From NCBI GenBank assembly GCA_026119855.1, contig JAOWBW010000076.1, positions 1,426,001-1,490,000 of the forward strand: 64,000 nt of DNA, in the 5' to 3' direction. This stretch comes from Campanula takesimana. Its lineage: Eukaryota; Streptophyta; Magnoliopsida; Asterales; Campanulaceae. The stretch's first letter is position 1; the number at the start of each line of letters is the position of its first letter. A program made the position numbers and the translations under genes. Positions 41,063 to 52,283 of this stretch are shown here, in pieces. The notes under the pieces are model-generated. The model saw nothing but the letters and a program-made list of their open reading frames with translations. It had not been told where the DNA came from and made no database searches.

Positions 41063-41694
41063 TGACGCAGGAACCAAATGGTTGGTATTTGACAGTTTCG
41101 ATAAAGTCAGTCCACTTCTACAGATCGTTTCTTCTAGTTCGTTCAGCCAAAAATTACAAGCAATATACCATTGGAAAGGTCTCTGAGTTTAGTTTCTAGA
41201 GCAACTTTCAGATTGGCATTTGGATTTTTATAGAGAAAGTTATGACAGTTTTACCAAAAGAAAGTCCTAGAGGCATATACATCCGAATTTTGACTTACTT
41301 CTAAAGTTTCATGAATCTTGGAATAAATAATCTATCTTATCTATAAGTCATTAATTGTAAGGTTTATCTCTTATGTATTTAGATGATTCCTAAGCTTGGA
41401 AGGATGTTCCAAGTTAAGTATAAATACCCTACAAATTGTATTGTAAAGAGAGTTGAATTTGAGTTTATAAAATATAAGATTGTGCTTTGTGCCTTCTTTC
41501 TTGTTGTCATCTCTTTGGTGGATTCCATTGAGCGTCGAACAACACCCAACTCTGTATCCTTTTGGTGGATTCCAAATGTGGTGAGTTGTTTTATGCCCTG
41601 TATCTTCAAGGTGGATTCCTTGAAGTGGTGAGCATCATATCCTTTTCTATCCGTTTTCTTTAATTTTTCTTTCCGCTACGTTTGCCCCGTATCA
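41063..41694 (+). mobile_element. Solo LTR inside the short copia element
   Basis: 632 bases from TGACGCAGGAACC to TTGCCCCGTATCA, flanked by the perfect 5-base duplication CGATG (41058-41062, 41695-41699). It has a TATA-like AGTATAAATACC near 41418 and three GGTGGATTCC words (41517-41610), as in other LTRs here. No internal region remains, so it arose by LTR-LTR recombination. Confidence 0.85.
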
Positions 41695-42090
41695 CGATGA
41701 CTAGTACTCAAACTTCGATGAAATGTTGGAAACGGCGTGCACAAGAAATGAAGGCCTTCAAGCGTGAATCAGTTGCGAGTATAACAAATTCACAAGTGAC
41801 ATGTTTCCAAGAAGACAGTGGTGAGAAGGTGAATCCTGCTAGTAAAAGGGTTGAATCGAAGTTTCCTTTTGGAGCCGACTATTAATGTCAACTTGGTTTT
41901 TCAGTTGCAGATAGCATTGGCGGTGATATAATGAATCAATCGGAGTGGGACCATATATCTTGATTCAGAATTATGTGTAGCTGGTACAAGGAAAATGCCA
42001 ATGGTTCATTAGTGGTTAAGTACTAATGGGGTGGATCTATATGCTCTCTATAATGGTTCTTTGCTTCTCATGTGCTCGCAAGGGGGAGAT

Positions 42091-42680
42091 TGTTGGAAAT
42101 GCTCTTCACATTGAGAACAAAGTGGGATGGACTTGCATTGGTTTTATCAATACATGCACTAAGGATAATGAGTACATTTATTCTTGGTGGTACATATATG
42201 GAGAGGATAAATGTATGTGTGGATAAGCATGTACATTTATTATTTAATCTAGTCTCTTGGGATATGTGAATGATCAATTCTCAAGTATAAAAAGGGAGAA
42301 TGGGTCATTGTTGAAAGTATGAAGAAAACCACAAATAAGAGAGAAGTCTAGATTGTGGGTGAATGCAAGGTAGTCCATTCAAGGGGGAGAGAGTGATAGA
42401 TGAGTGAGACGTATTATATCACTACGATATATTGAGAGTGGGGTGTACAAATAATTCGGGTTGGGGATAAACACGAGTGTTATATTTGTACGGTGTAATT
42501 TCTCTCAATTAGTGAAATTGGTTCTCTCCGTGGATGTAGGCAGGTTTTGCCGAACCACGTAAATCTCTTTGTTTCTTTCCTTGTTATTTTTTGGCTTCAT
42601 TTATTTTCCCGTGCCGCCATCACTTAACTTCGTGAAGTTCCAGTGTTATTCTTTCGTTCCACTGCGCCACTTTCCCAACA
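42091..42680 (+). repeat. 3' LTR of the short copia element
   Basis: 590 bases, preceded directly by the purine tract. Confidence 0.95.
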
Positions 42681-42685
42681 GCATA

Positions 42686-44226
42686 GACTCCCCCTCCATC
42701 TTTACAACCCATCTTATTTGAAGTGTATTAGCAATGAGATTGGACGTTTTTTAAAAGCGGATTCTAGAACATCCAGTTTCACACACCATCTGTATGCGAG
42801 AGTATGTTTAGAAATTGATATATCAAAGCCCCTTCCAGATTGGATTTGGATCGGTACTTCGAAAGACAAAGGGTTTTGGAAACACGTTGAATATGAAGGG
42901 AACATTGAGTATTGCTCAGGATGTGGGCTGCTAGGTGATAATTTAGAAGCTTGTCGAAATCATAAAGCTCCGATTGTTGCTCCGGCCGGAACGAAATTTC
43001 TTTCGGCTCCTCAAAAAGCCAAAGAATTATGGGTAGAGAAGAAGAATAATTCAAGAATAAAAGAAAACCCCGGAATTGCAATGTTACATCGGGGCAGCCA
43101 TCTGTGGAACCAGAGAATGGAACTCCGGTAAGCAATAGTGGTGAAGATTGTGGAGAATATAGTAGGTGGTGGAAGTGAATATCCACCTTCCAAAGCTAGT
43201 GACATTGACAAAACTGCAAACAATTATGGGCCGTTGGATGATTTAGCTGAATTTGATCATAGGGTTGTACTGGGAGTTGATATGGTTAAATCCCCTATTG
43301 TTTTAAGATATGCATATATGATCAAAGGAACAAATCAAGCGGCTTTGTCGGCTGAAATCGTGGAGGTTCAAAACTTAAATATAAATGGGCAGAAGGCGGA
43401 AATCATGGATAGTCCCCAACATTCAAATTTACCTTCTGAGGAGAATGTTAAGGGGTTATCTTTGGAAACAAATAAGGGTGATTTAGTTAATCAATTGTCA
43501 ATAGCAATAAAGGACCCACATGGGGATTTTTCTTCATCATGTGCAGATGAGATAATATTGTTGGAAGGGTCTGATTTGGTGGCTAATAATGTGGAGCTAG
43601 GAGGTACTCAAAAAAATTCACTCATTGATTGTGAGAATCTACCCGTTGAGAATAGTAAAGTATCATTTTCAATTAATACCCCGGACACTCGGACGGATAC
43701 TACTGTAACAAATGTAACTGTTACATCGTTAGAGTTGGAAGACTCAGATATTATTAAAGTAAATACGGGTAATGAAATTCTGGTAGTTCCTGCTGCACTT
43801 GGAGTGCGTTGGGGTGTCTTGGCCATACAAAATGAGTATGTTGCTTCACCATCCGTTCATACAAATGCTTCTGACTTGGATAGAGAAGCAAGAATTAATT
43901 TGATTAAGGAAAAGGTTCGGCAAGCTCAAGCTTCATCAGCTCCTAACCTACGTCCCCCCGAAGTTCGTCGTCCTAACCCTAAATATTTTAACAATTCTTG
44001 CCAGACCAACTTTTCTGTTACTATCCCTACCCGAGAAAAATGTACTTCTGACGCTGAAGGATATAACTCGGATGCTTCTATGACAACATACGTAGAAGCT
44101 CGCCAATACAGAGGGACGGTAGGAGGCGTGAATGTATCTCTGGGGGCACCAATGGTGGATGGTCACTCTTTTGATGACTTCTATAATGAAGAGGATGGCT
44201 TTATCCCTGGAAAAAAAAAGACATAG
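42686..44226 (+). pseudogene. LINE ORF1, second part (zinc knuckle and C-terminal region)
   Basis: Continues with LPLHLYNPSYLKCISN and IDISKPLPDWIWIG, then YCSGCGLLGDNLEACRNH, the CCHC-type knuckle of plant L1 ORF1. Around 43070-43190 the natural frame shifts twice (one frame reads QPSVEPENGTPVSNSG, then reading returns), so the gene is broken. From 43138 the frame is open to 44226, with a long acidic, low-complexity region and the ending DGFIPGKKKT. A 3' UTR and poly-A follow directly, with no ORF2. Confidence 0.82.
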
Positions 44227-44463
44227 CAAGAGCACGGTCAAATCTAAAGGCCGAGGTTCTAAAAGATATTGGGGAGGCTCTAAAAGACACTGGGGATAAT
44301 TTTTTCTCTTTGTCTTTCTTTTATTTTATTTCTTTTTGCTTGTTTTTTGTTGTTCCATAATGGTTTTGGTCTAGTCCCCCATTACATTTTATTTTCTTCA
44401 TTTAATAAAATTTAGGGGGCATTTTTCCCTTTTAATTAGAAAAAAAAAACTCATATACATAAA

Positions 44464-44572
44464 AAAAAGGTCATTAAACCCTTTCGTAAACTAACGCCAT
44501 CAGGCCGATCAAGACTTTTAAGAGGAAGTCTAGCCTTCCATGTCTTCACAATACTCTACGTATTTTTTATTA
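44464..44572. other. Short spacer, possibly the start of a copia LTR
   Basis: Between the LINE target duplicate and the MULE-like copy 3. It may belong to the 5' LTR of the copia fragment ending near 45180; no terminus identified. Confidence 0.3.
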
Positions 44573-44941
44573 GGGTTGGTCTCCTGTAAAACGCGTTTTT
44601 CCTAATGGTTAGAAAAAACGTGTTTTTCAAAACCTCCAGAAGACTTTATATTGATATCCAGAAGGTTTTATACTGATATCTAGGACCCTTCTGGCTATCA
44701 CTTTCAAAGGTTCTGGCTATCAATCTCATATCCAGAAGGCTTTATATTGATATCCAGAACCGGAGAACCCTTCTGGCTATCACTTTCAAAGGTTCTGGCT
44801 ATCAATCTCATATCCAAAAGGCTTTATATTGATATCCAAAACCGTTGAGAAGTTCCTTATTTACAAAAATGCTACCGCGTTTTTTTTAAAACACGTTTTT
44901 CCTAAGCGATTGAAAAAACGCATTTTTCCCAAGATTTTGCA
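44573..44941. mobile_element. MULE-like non-autonomous element, copy 3
   Basis: 369 bases, the shortest copy. Duplication TTTTTATTA (44564-44572) and CTTTTATTA (44942-44950), eight of nine matching. The same hairpin ends (AAAACGCGTTTTTCCTA at the left) and the same TTCTGGCTATCACTTTCAAA array. Confidence 0.85.
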
Positions 44942-45265
44942 CTTTTATTAAGGATATACCCGGTCACACTTGGGTCAACCCTAACCCTAGCCCTAGCCGA
45001 GTTACTACCTAGGGATTCCTAGGGTGTCTTGTTCTCTACTCTTTCTATTCATTTTGTATCTTTGATAATAATGTAAAGATTACAATTGTATTTATATTAG
45101 GAAACTAGTACATTGTTCATAATTATGACTCTACCTCTTGTATCTATATATTGTGACATTGTGTATAAAATATCAAGTTTTGCATCTTTAATATGGTATA
45201 GAGCAAAAAAGATCCACACTCTCTCCCTCTCGAAAATTCGGCATACCCTAGCCCATCATAACCCA

Positions 45266-46150
45266 ATGGCCGGCTCCACCACCACCATTCCCAACGCCGC
45301 CGACCCCAACCACCCACTTCTTCTCGTTTATCTATCTCACTGTCGAACTCTCACCCCACTCACCTATCTCACATGGGCTTCTCAAATCACCTCCATCCTT
45401 TTTTATCTCAACCTTCTCAAGTTTGTTGATGGATCTCACCCCAAACCCAAAGACGGTATCACCGTCACCAACCACCCACCACCATCACCACCACACCCAA
45501 TCCTGCCGCTATCACCTGGAGCCGCCAAGATCGACTTATTCTTGGTGCTCTCATTGGAACCCTTGATCCAGCAGTTGCTCCCCTAGTTCACCAAGCCGCC
45601 TCCTCTCGCGAGGCTTGGGACATTCTGAAAACCACCTATGCTAACCCTTCCCGTGGCCATATTCTCCAAATCAAAGACAACCTTGCCAACCTCACCAAAA
45701 ATAACCTATCTATTTCGGACTACATTCATGCTGTCAAATCCTATACCGACAAACTTGCTATCCTTGGTAGGCCAATGGACCCTGAAGACATCATTGCCAA
45801 GATCCTCAAAGGTCTTGACTATGATTCCTACAAACCCGTAATTGACTCCATTCATGCCCGAGACACCCGTAATTGAGCTTCAACGGTACCTTTGAAGCTC
45901 TCCATGAAAAACTCATCCACAATGAACTGACCTTAAAACAACACACCGCACCTGCATCCTTTCCCACCACTGCCATGACCGCCCAAACCCGGCCCACTTA
46001 CACCCCAACCCCCTCCCCCCCAAAAAAAAAACACTAACTAATCCCCCTCTACCATAAACCCTACTTCCTCCTCTGACACAAACTCTAGCCAGTTCAAAGG
46101 AAAGTGCCAATACTGTCGTATCATTGGCCATGTTATATCTCAATGCCACA
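45266..46150 (+). pseudogene. Copia gag, frameshifted
   Basis: Starts MAGSTTTIPNAADPNHPLLL. After a frameshift near 45490 the core reads ITWSRQDRLILGALIGTLDP and SSREAWDILKTTYANPSRGH, the UBN2/retrotran_gag pattern. Further on, near 46105, a single CCHC knuckle, CQYCRIIGHVISQCH. Stops and a frameshift around 45875 and 46036 break it. Confidence 0.8.
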
Positions 46151-46264
46151 AATTCTAAAAAGCCTACCCTTCCGTCATCTTTCCACCACCCTCCCCCTCT
46201 CCTCGCCAAACACGTACTCCAAACCCCCAAGCCCACTTCGTCACCGTACCATTACCTCCCCCCA

Positions 46265-47590
46265 CCTAAAACCTAGATCCTTGATAGTGGTGCCACCCAC
46301 CACCTCACCAGTGATCTCTCTAACCTTGCTCTTCACACCCCTTACAATGGCAGCGATGATGTCATTATTGGCTATGGTTCCTCCCTCCCTATTTCTAATA
46401 TAGGTTCCTTCTCTTACCCTACTTCTTCCTCCTTCCTTATTTTCAATAATATTTTACATGTCCCACTCATTACACGAAATATTCTCTCTGTCTCTCAACT
46501 CTGCAAAGACAACCACGTTACTCTTGAATTCTCACACTCTTCATTTGTTCTCAAGGAAATCCAGACGCATCGAATTCTCCTCCATGGAACCCTTGAGCAT
46601 GGAGTCTATCTTTTGCACCCGTCTTCCATTCAAGCTCTACCCAGCATCGCTTCCTCCCAGTTTTGGCATCATAGATTAGGACACCCCTCCCCTCCTATCC
46701 TCAGTTTATTACGTAGTCATTTTCTTTATCTGTTCCTTCAGATTTTTCTCCATGTAATTCTTGCAATATTAATAAAAGCCATAAACTTCCGTTTTCTACT
46801 TCTTCTCTTGTGTCTACTGCTCCGTTAGATCTCGTTTTTTCTGATGTTTGGACTTCACCTGTCTGCTCACTTGATAACTTCAAATACTACATCATATTCG
46901 TTGATCACTACACTAAATACAAATGGATTTACCCTCTCAAAAACAAATTAGACACCTACACCACCTTTACTCGCTTCAAAGCCCTTGTTGAAAAATATTT
47001 CCGTCGTCCCATTCTTCAACTCTACTCTGACAATGGTGGTGAATACCTCAAACTTACACCATCCCAACTCAATGATGGTGTCACTCATCTCACCACTCCT
47101 CCACATACCCCTGAACACAATGGGTATGCTGAACGCCAACATCGCCACATTGTCGAAATTGGTCTCTCACTTCTCTCACATGCTAAGCTTCCTCTCACAC
47201 TCTGGCCCTATGCCTTCACTACAACAGTCTATCTCATCAATTGCCTCCCTACCCCCACCATCAATAATGACTCACCCTATCTTCATCTGTTCAAAACTCC
47301 TCCCAACTACTCCAAACTCCGTAATTTTGGTTGCTTGTGTTACCCTTGGCTCCGTCCCCCAAACACACCGTGTCTACACTTCTCGTCATGTCAAGTTTGT
47401 TGAAACAAGTTTTCCCTACTCCAACCTAACCACCTCCCCACCCCATTCCGCTGCTCTCTCTCCCTATGACTGGACTTCTCTATCCCTACCCCTCTTCCCC
47501 GATTCCCCCACTCCGCCCCTCACACCTACTCCAAACCCACCCTCCCCCAATTCCCCTGATCCAGTCAAACCCCCCTCCTCACCCACCTGA
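46265..47590 (+). pseudogene. Copia protease and integrase, fragmentary
   Basis: LDSGATHHLTSDLSN (protease, about 46272) and the preintegrase FWHHRLGHPSPP (about 46662). Then the integrase core, open from 46810: DVWTSP, VDHYTKYKWIYPL, LYSDNGGEYL and HNGYAERQHRHI, with the conserved Asp and Glu residues visible. A frameshift near 47335-47400 is followed by RVYTSRHVKFVETSFPYS, the usual copia segment after the integrase, and a Pro-rich linker. Reverse transcriptase and RNase H are not in the window. Confidence 0.85.
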
Positions 47591-47624
47591 ACCCTAACAA
47601 CAATACTAGAAACTGGTCCATTAC

Positions 47625-47890
47625 CGACGGAAATTTCCGTCCCTAAACCACAAAATCCGTCGGTAATGGACAGTTACTGACGGACTTTGTCAGTCGGATT
47701 CCGTCGGTAATTTCTTGTTGGTAATACCGACGGAACATTTCGTCGGTAATACTGACGGAATATCCGTCGGCACGTTTATTAATTCCGTCGGAATCGCTAA
47801 AAAAACTCCGTCGGTAATTATTCTTGCCGGACGATGATCGGAGAAGTACTACCGACGGAATATTCCGTCGGTATTACCCACGGAAATTTC
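47625..47890. repeat. CACTA left subterminal repeats
   Basis: About ten direct and inverted copies of CCGTCGGTAAT. Confidence 0.9.
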
Positions 47891-48394
47891 CGTCAGTAAA
47901 TTGACATGAATTTAAAAAAAAAAAATTAATTAAAAATAACCAGAAAGCCTTTTATTTCCGTTTCAATTTAACATTCAGCAGTCAATTATAGAAACATTCA
48001 TATTAAATGTACAAAACATATAATGAACCAAAAAGTATCATTACAACCAAAATAATAAAGTTAAGTTGTGTCTTTGGACGCTTTACGGTAAATGACACCA
48101 TTTCATATAGTAACCAATCGAAATCAAGAGCACAATTCAGTCCTATACATAGTTTTTTACGAACTCCTTGAGTCATTGAATATAGCCTCAAGAGTTTCAG
48201 GATAATCCTTCTAATGGTTTTCCCATGCCTCCAGTTTTATTTGCTGAAAAATAAAACTGGCTAATTGAGAAGTGAGTAGTGAAGCGAAGCGGAACTTCTT
48301 GAACCTGGAAATGACACCATTAACATGAGCAGCAGTTCCAACATCCTAATCCTATATCTCATTATTCCAACAAAAAATAATAATTTAACAACTC
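47891..48394. other. CACTA left inner region
   Basis: AT-rich, no ORF of note and no recognised motif, up to the copia target duplicate AACTC (48390-48394). Confidence 0.5.
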
Positions 48395-48494
48395 TGTTAG
48401 GACCTAACTTTGATCAAAGTCATAGTTAGATGGTTTTGATAAAGGAATATATAAGGAACAGGGTTTATATCAAAAGATGAAAACTGTCAGTCAT

Positions 48495-48518
48495 AACTGT
48501 CAGTCATGACTGACAGTT
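48495..48518. repeat. 24-base perfect palindrome in the LTR
   Basis: AACTGTCAGTCA followed by its exact reverse complement. Also at 20816-20839 and 33553-33576, and in the 3' LTR of this copy. Confidence 0.95.
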
Positions 48519-49123
48519 AAGATGATAACTGACCAAATCAACACTCATATTCATCTTGTTACTCAACACTTATGTAACTCAAAATGGCTGAGAACAATAA
48601 GTTAACTACATGTTTACATTATTCAAATCAAATACATGTCTTAACTAATGATCTAAGCCATAGTATAAACTGACAGCTAAGGCTTCAGTTTATCTAACAG
48701 CTGTGAGTCTGACAGCTATGATTCTCATTCTTACATTGATTGTTTCTCATTCTTACATTGATTGTACTACTACAAAAACATGAATCATATATCTGTTCTA
48801 AGCCATCAAGATCTTTAACAGCTCCTCCACCCATATTGAAGATCATCTCTGATAGCTAAGCCTTGTTGTGATCTGACAGCTATGGCTTCTTCATCAGACA
48901 GCTATTGTTCTGTCTCATCCTTTGCTATCACAATCTCAACCAAGATGGATCCTGTATCTTCACAGCTATCAAGACCACCATTGAAGACCATTGAAGACCT
49001 TCTGGAAGCCATTCCCTCAATCCAGCTCAATGAAGACCTGCAAGTGGACAAGTGGGGCAAAGACCAGTCAAAGACACATTAATGGTGCTGCAACAGTCAT
49101 ATTCCAACGGCTACATTAATGTG

Positions 49124-49132
49124 TATAAATAG
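49124..49132 (+). promoter_or_regulatory. LTR TATA box
   Basis: TATAAATAG in a GC-poor context. The predicted RNA start is about 25-35 bases downstream, which puts the hairpin array and the AATAAA (49604) in the R region. Confidence 0.7.
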
Positions 49133-49325
49133 AAGACTTCATCCTCTGCACTAACAACCCCTTTTTGACAATCCAAAATACACCCTTTCCCTTACCCCTT
49201 ACACTCCTCCTGTAATTCAAACCTTACACATCAATCCCTACTCATCAAACATCATTCCAAATCCAAACCTTCAGTCCCTGTTTCTACTACAACAACCTCA
49301 GTGTGATAACTCACAATTAGCAAAT

Positions 49326-49545
49326 CTTGAGACTGTACTTCAAGTTGAAAAAGCACTTAAGACTGTAATTTAAGTGTATGATTGTAAACACCTAAGACTG
49401 TACTTTAGGTGTATAAATATTTTGTAAACACTCAAGACTGTACTTTGAGTGTATTTATGTTGTAAATCTTGAGACTGTACTTCAAGTTGTAAAAGCACTT
49501 AAGACTGTACTTTAAGTGTATCCCTAGTTGACTGTACTAATTAGG
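49326..49545 (+). repeat. Array of seven stem-loops with one shared loop and covarying stems
   Basis: Stem-loops at 49326-49344, 49354-49376, 49389-49411, 49429-49451, 49468-49486, 49496-49518 and 49523-49545. Loop GACTGTACT in all except the second (GACTGTAAT). Stems: CTTGA/TCAAG, CACTTAA/TTAAGTG, CACCTAA/TTAGGTG, CACTCAA/TTGAGTG, CTTGA/TCAAG, CACTTAA/TTAAGTG and CCTAGTT/AATTAGG. The arms change together, which points to selected RNA or DNA structure. The loop contains the self-complementary GTAC. Present in all four LTRs of the family here. Confidence 0.9.
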
Positions 49546-49864
49546 AAGAGGAAGTTCAAGGAACTTACCTATCAATTTGTGTAATTCTTGTTGATTAAGA
49601 GTATAATAAATTGATCTCACTTGTCAAAGTTTGACAGTGGGGGTGGATGTAGGAGGAGTGAACTCTGAACCACTTTAAATCTTGTTGTGTTATTTCCTTT
49701 TCTGCAATCACACACACACTCTTGCATTATTTCATTGTGTTAATTGTCCTATCGTTATTTCAAACCATATTTATATATATATTCCGCTGCACAACTCTTC
49801 AAATATTTGACAGCTAAGCCAAACCATAGCTGTCTGATCATTTGCAGTTCAAACAAGGGCCTTT

Positions 49865-49883
49865 CAATTGGCATCAGAGCTTG
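49865..49883 (+). other. Primer-binding site of copia copy 2
   Basis: ATTGGCATCAGAGCTTGTC at the LTR boundary, identical to copy 1. Confidence 0.85.
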
Positions 49884-49934
49884 TCTTCACATTCAAAGTC
49901 TAACAACTTGTGAAAGATCCTCTTCAAACCCACC

Positions 49935-52229
49935 ATGCCTCAACCAAGAAGAAATAATGAGAAAGACATCCCACACATTGATGACTGTGGATCTTTTGAG
50001 ATCTATGCATCAAAAATCAAAACATATCTTGATGCAAACAGTATATGGAATTGGTATGTTCTAAATAATGAAATAACCTACCCAACTCAAATAGATACTA
50101 ATGGAGGAGGCAGTAAGATGAAGTCCCCAGAAACATGGTCTGAAGCTGAAAAGCAATTGGTCAGTGCAAATTTAAAAGTTAAAAACATTCTTCAAAAGAG
50201 TGTAAATGACTCTCTAGCACAAGAAATTGCTAAGGAACCAAATGCCAGATCAGCATGGGCTCTCATTCAAACCAAGTTCACTAAACATACCAGTGTCAGG
50301 ACTCAAAACTTGTATAACTTGCTTAGACAATTAGACAACTTCAAGTTCTATCCTGGAGAAAAAGTTAGTGTTGCTCAACCAAGATTTGAAAATCTTGTCA
50401 GATCCATTGCTGATCATGGAAAAACTTTTGAACAGCAAGATCTATGCCTCAAGATATATTCCAATCTCCCTCAAGAATATGAAAAGGTAGCATTACCTAT
50501 CAGGGAAGGATCTGAATGGAGCACAATGACTGTTGAGCAATATTTTGGAAAGCTTGAGGCCTATGAACTGGAAGGAATGATTAAAATTCAACCAGTTCCA
50601 ACCATTTCACAAACCTTAGCTTTAACTGCTCAAGAAACTGCTCACAAGCCTATCACTCACCAAGACATTGAGACCATTGTCATCAATGCTCTCCAAAAGA
50701 TAAACATCTCATCCAAACCTGTGAGTAAACCTGTCCTTCAAGAAGACCTTCCAAGTCTCATATCCATGGCTGTCAGAAATGCCATGAAGTTTCAAAAGAA
50801 ATCCTTTGACAGAAAATACAATCCTTCCACATCTAATCCTCAACAAGATAATCACAAGAAGATAGTTGATTGCTTCAACTGTGGAAAGCAAGGCCATTAC
50901 TCTTCAGAATGCCCTGAACCAAGGAAACCTAGGGACAACCAGACAGCCAAGAGAATGACCTACTCAAAAGAAATCATTCATAGCTCCAGGTGCAACTGCT
51001 TCAACTGCTCCAAGAACAAAAATGACAAAAACAAAGAACAAGTGATGATTACTGACTCATCAAAATTCAGTGATGAAGAATTTGAGTCCAGTGATGACTC
51101 TGACAATGAAGGAGAGGAAGCCATGCTATGCTTTATGGCTGAAGATGAGGAAGAGTCAGACAATGAGGAAGAAATGGAAGCTCTTGCTGCTGCTGAAGAA
51201 CTAAAAGAGGTACATGATTTTAACTCTTTAAACATTGATGGTTTTAAACAATTAGTTTGTACTCTGTTAATTCAAACCAAAAGACAAAAAACTAGCTTTG
51301 CCTCATTGGTCAATGAGAACCTCTCCCAATCCTCAACCATAAATAACCTCACTAAAACCAACTCTGAGCTTGAGAAAGCCTGCCAAGGGCTTAAAGAACA
51401 ATGCCAAATGCTTGAAAAACTAAACATGGATCTGACAGCTGAGACATCCAGTACTCAAGAAAACTGTCTAAGACTCATAAATCTTGAAAAAGAAAATGAT
51501 GCTCTTAAAAGGAAAATAGATTCATGGAACAAATCAAGCAAGGCATTATCCCTGTTCACCTACCAGCAAAGACATCCTAGTGATAAAACAGGGATTGGTG
51601 CCAACAACCCTACACTAAAGATGTACACACCTCCCACTGGTGAAAGGGCCATTGAAAAAATGGTTCTAGAAAGCCTAAGCTCTGGCAGCTATCAAGCTCA
51701 AACCTATCCTGTTCAAGCCAAAGCAAAATCAAAAGAAGTCTCAACTGGTCCAAACCATCCAAAGGAAGGACCAAGTAAAATTTAAGGAAGTAAGTATATT
51801 TGGGTTCAAAAAGGAGCCAATATACAAAAAGAAATTATGATGCAAAAAGGGGCTAGTCAGTCAAGATCTGTCAGACAGCCAAGGTCTGACAGACAGCCAA
51901 GACCTGACAGACAGCCAAGGTCTTCCAACCAACAAAGAACCACAAGGCAACAAAGATTCTACAATAAGCATAGATACTCCAAACAACAAAGACCTCAATG
52001 GCAATGCTCAAATGGAAAGGGCCATGCTTATCAAAATGAATCTCCTAAATCATCCTATCCAAATGCCTTCCAGTTTCAGCCCCAATACAATAACCCCAAC
52101 CACTACTTTAATCCATCCCAAACCAATGTTCTTACCCCCTACATGATGCAAATCATGTCATACTACAATACCCTAAACCAGTTCTTTGAAAGACCAATGA
52201 ACAGAGCTAGGGTACCAAAGAAAAACTAA
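49935..52229 (+). pseudogene. gag: Copia gag, copy 2, intact start, one stop
   Basis: ATG 49935 (CCACCATGCC, a good context) opens 616 codons to a TAA at 51783-51785, where copy 1 has CAA (Gln). The frame then goes on to the natural stop at 52229. Zinc knuckle CFNCGKQGHYSSEC from residue 313, acidic stretch near 380-430, coiled-coil-like segment near 480-540. The Gln/Arg-rich C-terminus has six residues more than copy 1 (an extra RQPRPD-type repeat). The 616-residue product would keep core and knuckle and lose only the basic tail, so it may still fold. The leader from the PBS to ATG is about 50 bases. Confidence 0.9.
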
Positions 52230-52283
52230 TCCTTTGGACCCAAAAAGGAATAAAAAGGGTACCATAAATTTTACTTTCTGTTT

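Larger units (their letters stand above)
39244..42680 (+). mobile_element. Short copia (Tork/TNT-like) element with most of pol deleted
   Basis: Perfect target duplication GCATA (39239-39243, 42681-42685). LTRs 39244-39832 and 42091-42680 begin TGTTGGAAATGC and end TTTCCCAACA. The PBS AGTGGCATCAGAGCCCATGG (39833-39852) and the purine tract AAGGGGGAGAT (42080-42090) are in place. Only gag and the protease/preintegrase start remain; integrase, reverse transcriptase and RNase H are missing. A solo LTR of another family sits inside at 41063-41694. Confidence 0.93.
38636..44447 (+). mobile_element. LINE retrotransposon carrying ORF1 only, interrupted by a copia element
   Basis: A 16-base target duplication AACTCATATACATAAA flanks it (38620-38635, 44448-44463), and the 3' end is a poly-A run after AATAAAATTT. 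The length, once the copia insertion is removed, is about 2.4 kb. It has a 5' leader with (GA)n and (CA)n, one coding region of the L1 ORF1 type, then a T-rich 3' UTR of about 220 bases. The ORF2 endonuclease/reverse transcriptase is entirely absent, although both ends and the target duplication are kept. Either an internally deleted L1 mobilised in trans, or an ORF1-only lineage. Confidence 0.85.
44942..47600 (+). mobile_element. Old copia element, 5' part (gag to integrase), split by CACTA
   Basis: A PBS-like TATGGTATAGAGC lies at 45192-45204. Gag, protease and integrase follow in copia order, GC-rich and C-rich in codon use compared with the surroundings. The sequence is cut at 47600 in the Pro-rich linker after the integrase and seems to go on at 63764. 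5' LTR limits unclear. Confidence 0.75.
48395..49866 (+). repeat. 5' LTR of copia copy 2
   Basis: 1472 bases, TGTTAGGACC...GGGCCTTTCA. In order: terminal palindromes; the 24-base palindrome 48495-48518; TATA box TATAAATAG (49124-49132); the hairpin array 49326-49545; AATAAA at 49604; and the end beside the PBS. Confidence 0.95.

Noticed and set aside
46948..47148. ORFs overlapping the copia integrase (46948-47148 minus, 46985-47590 plus)
   Set aside because: Shadow frames; the integrase motifs lie in the frame from 46810. The end of the second (47390-47590) counts only as the shifted continuation of the polyprotein.
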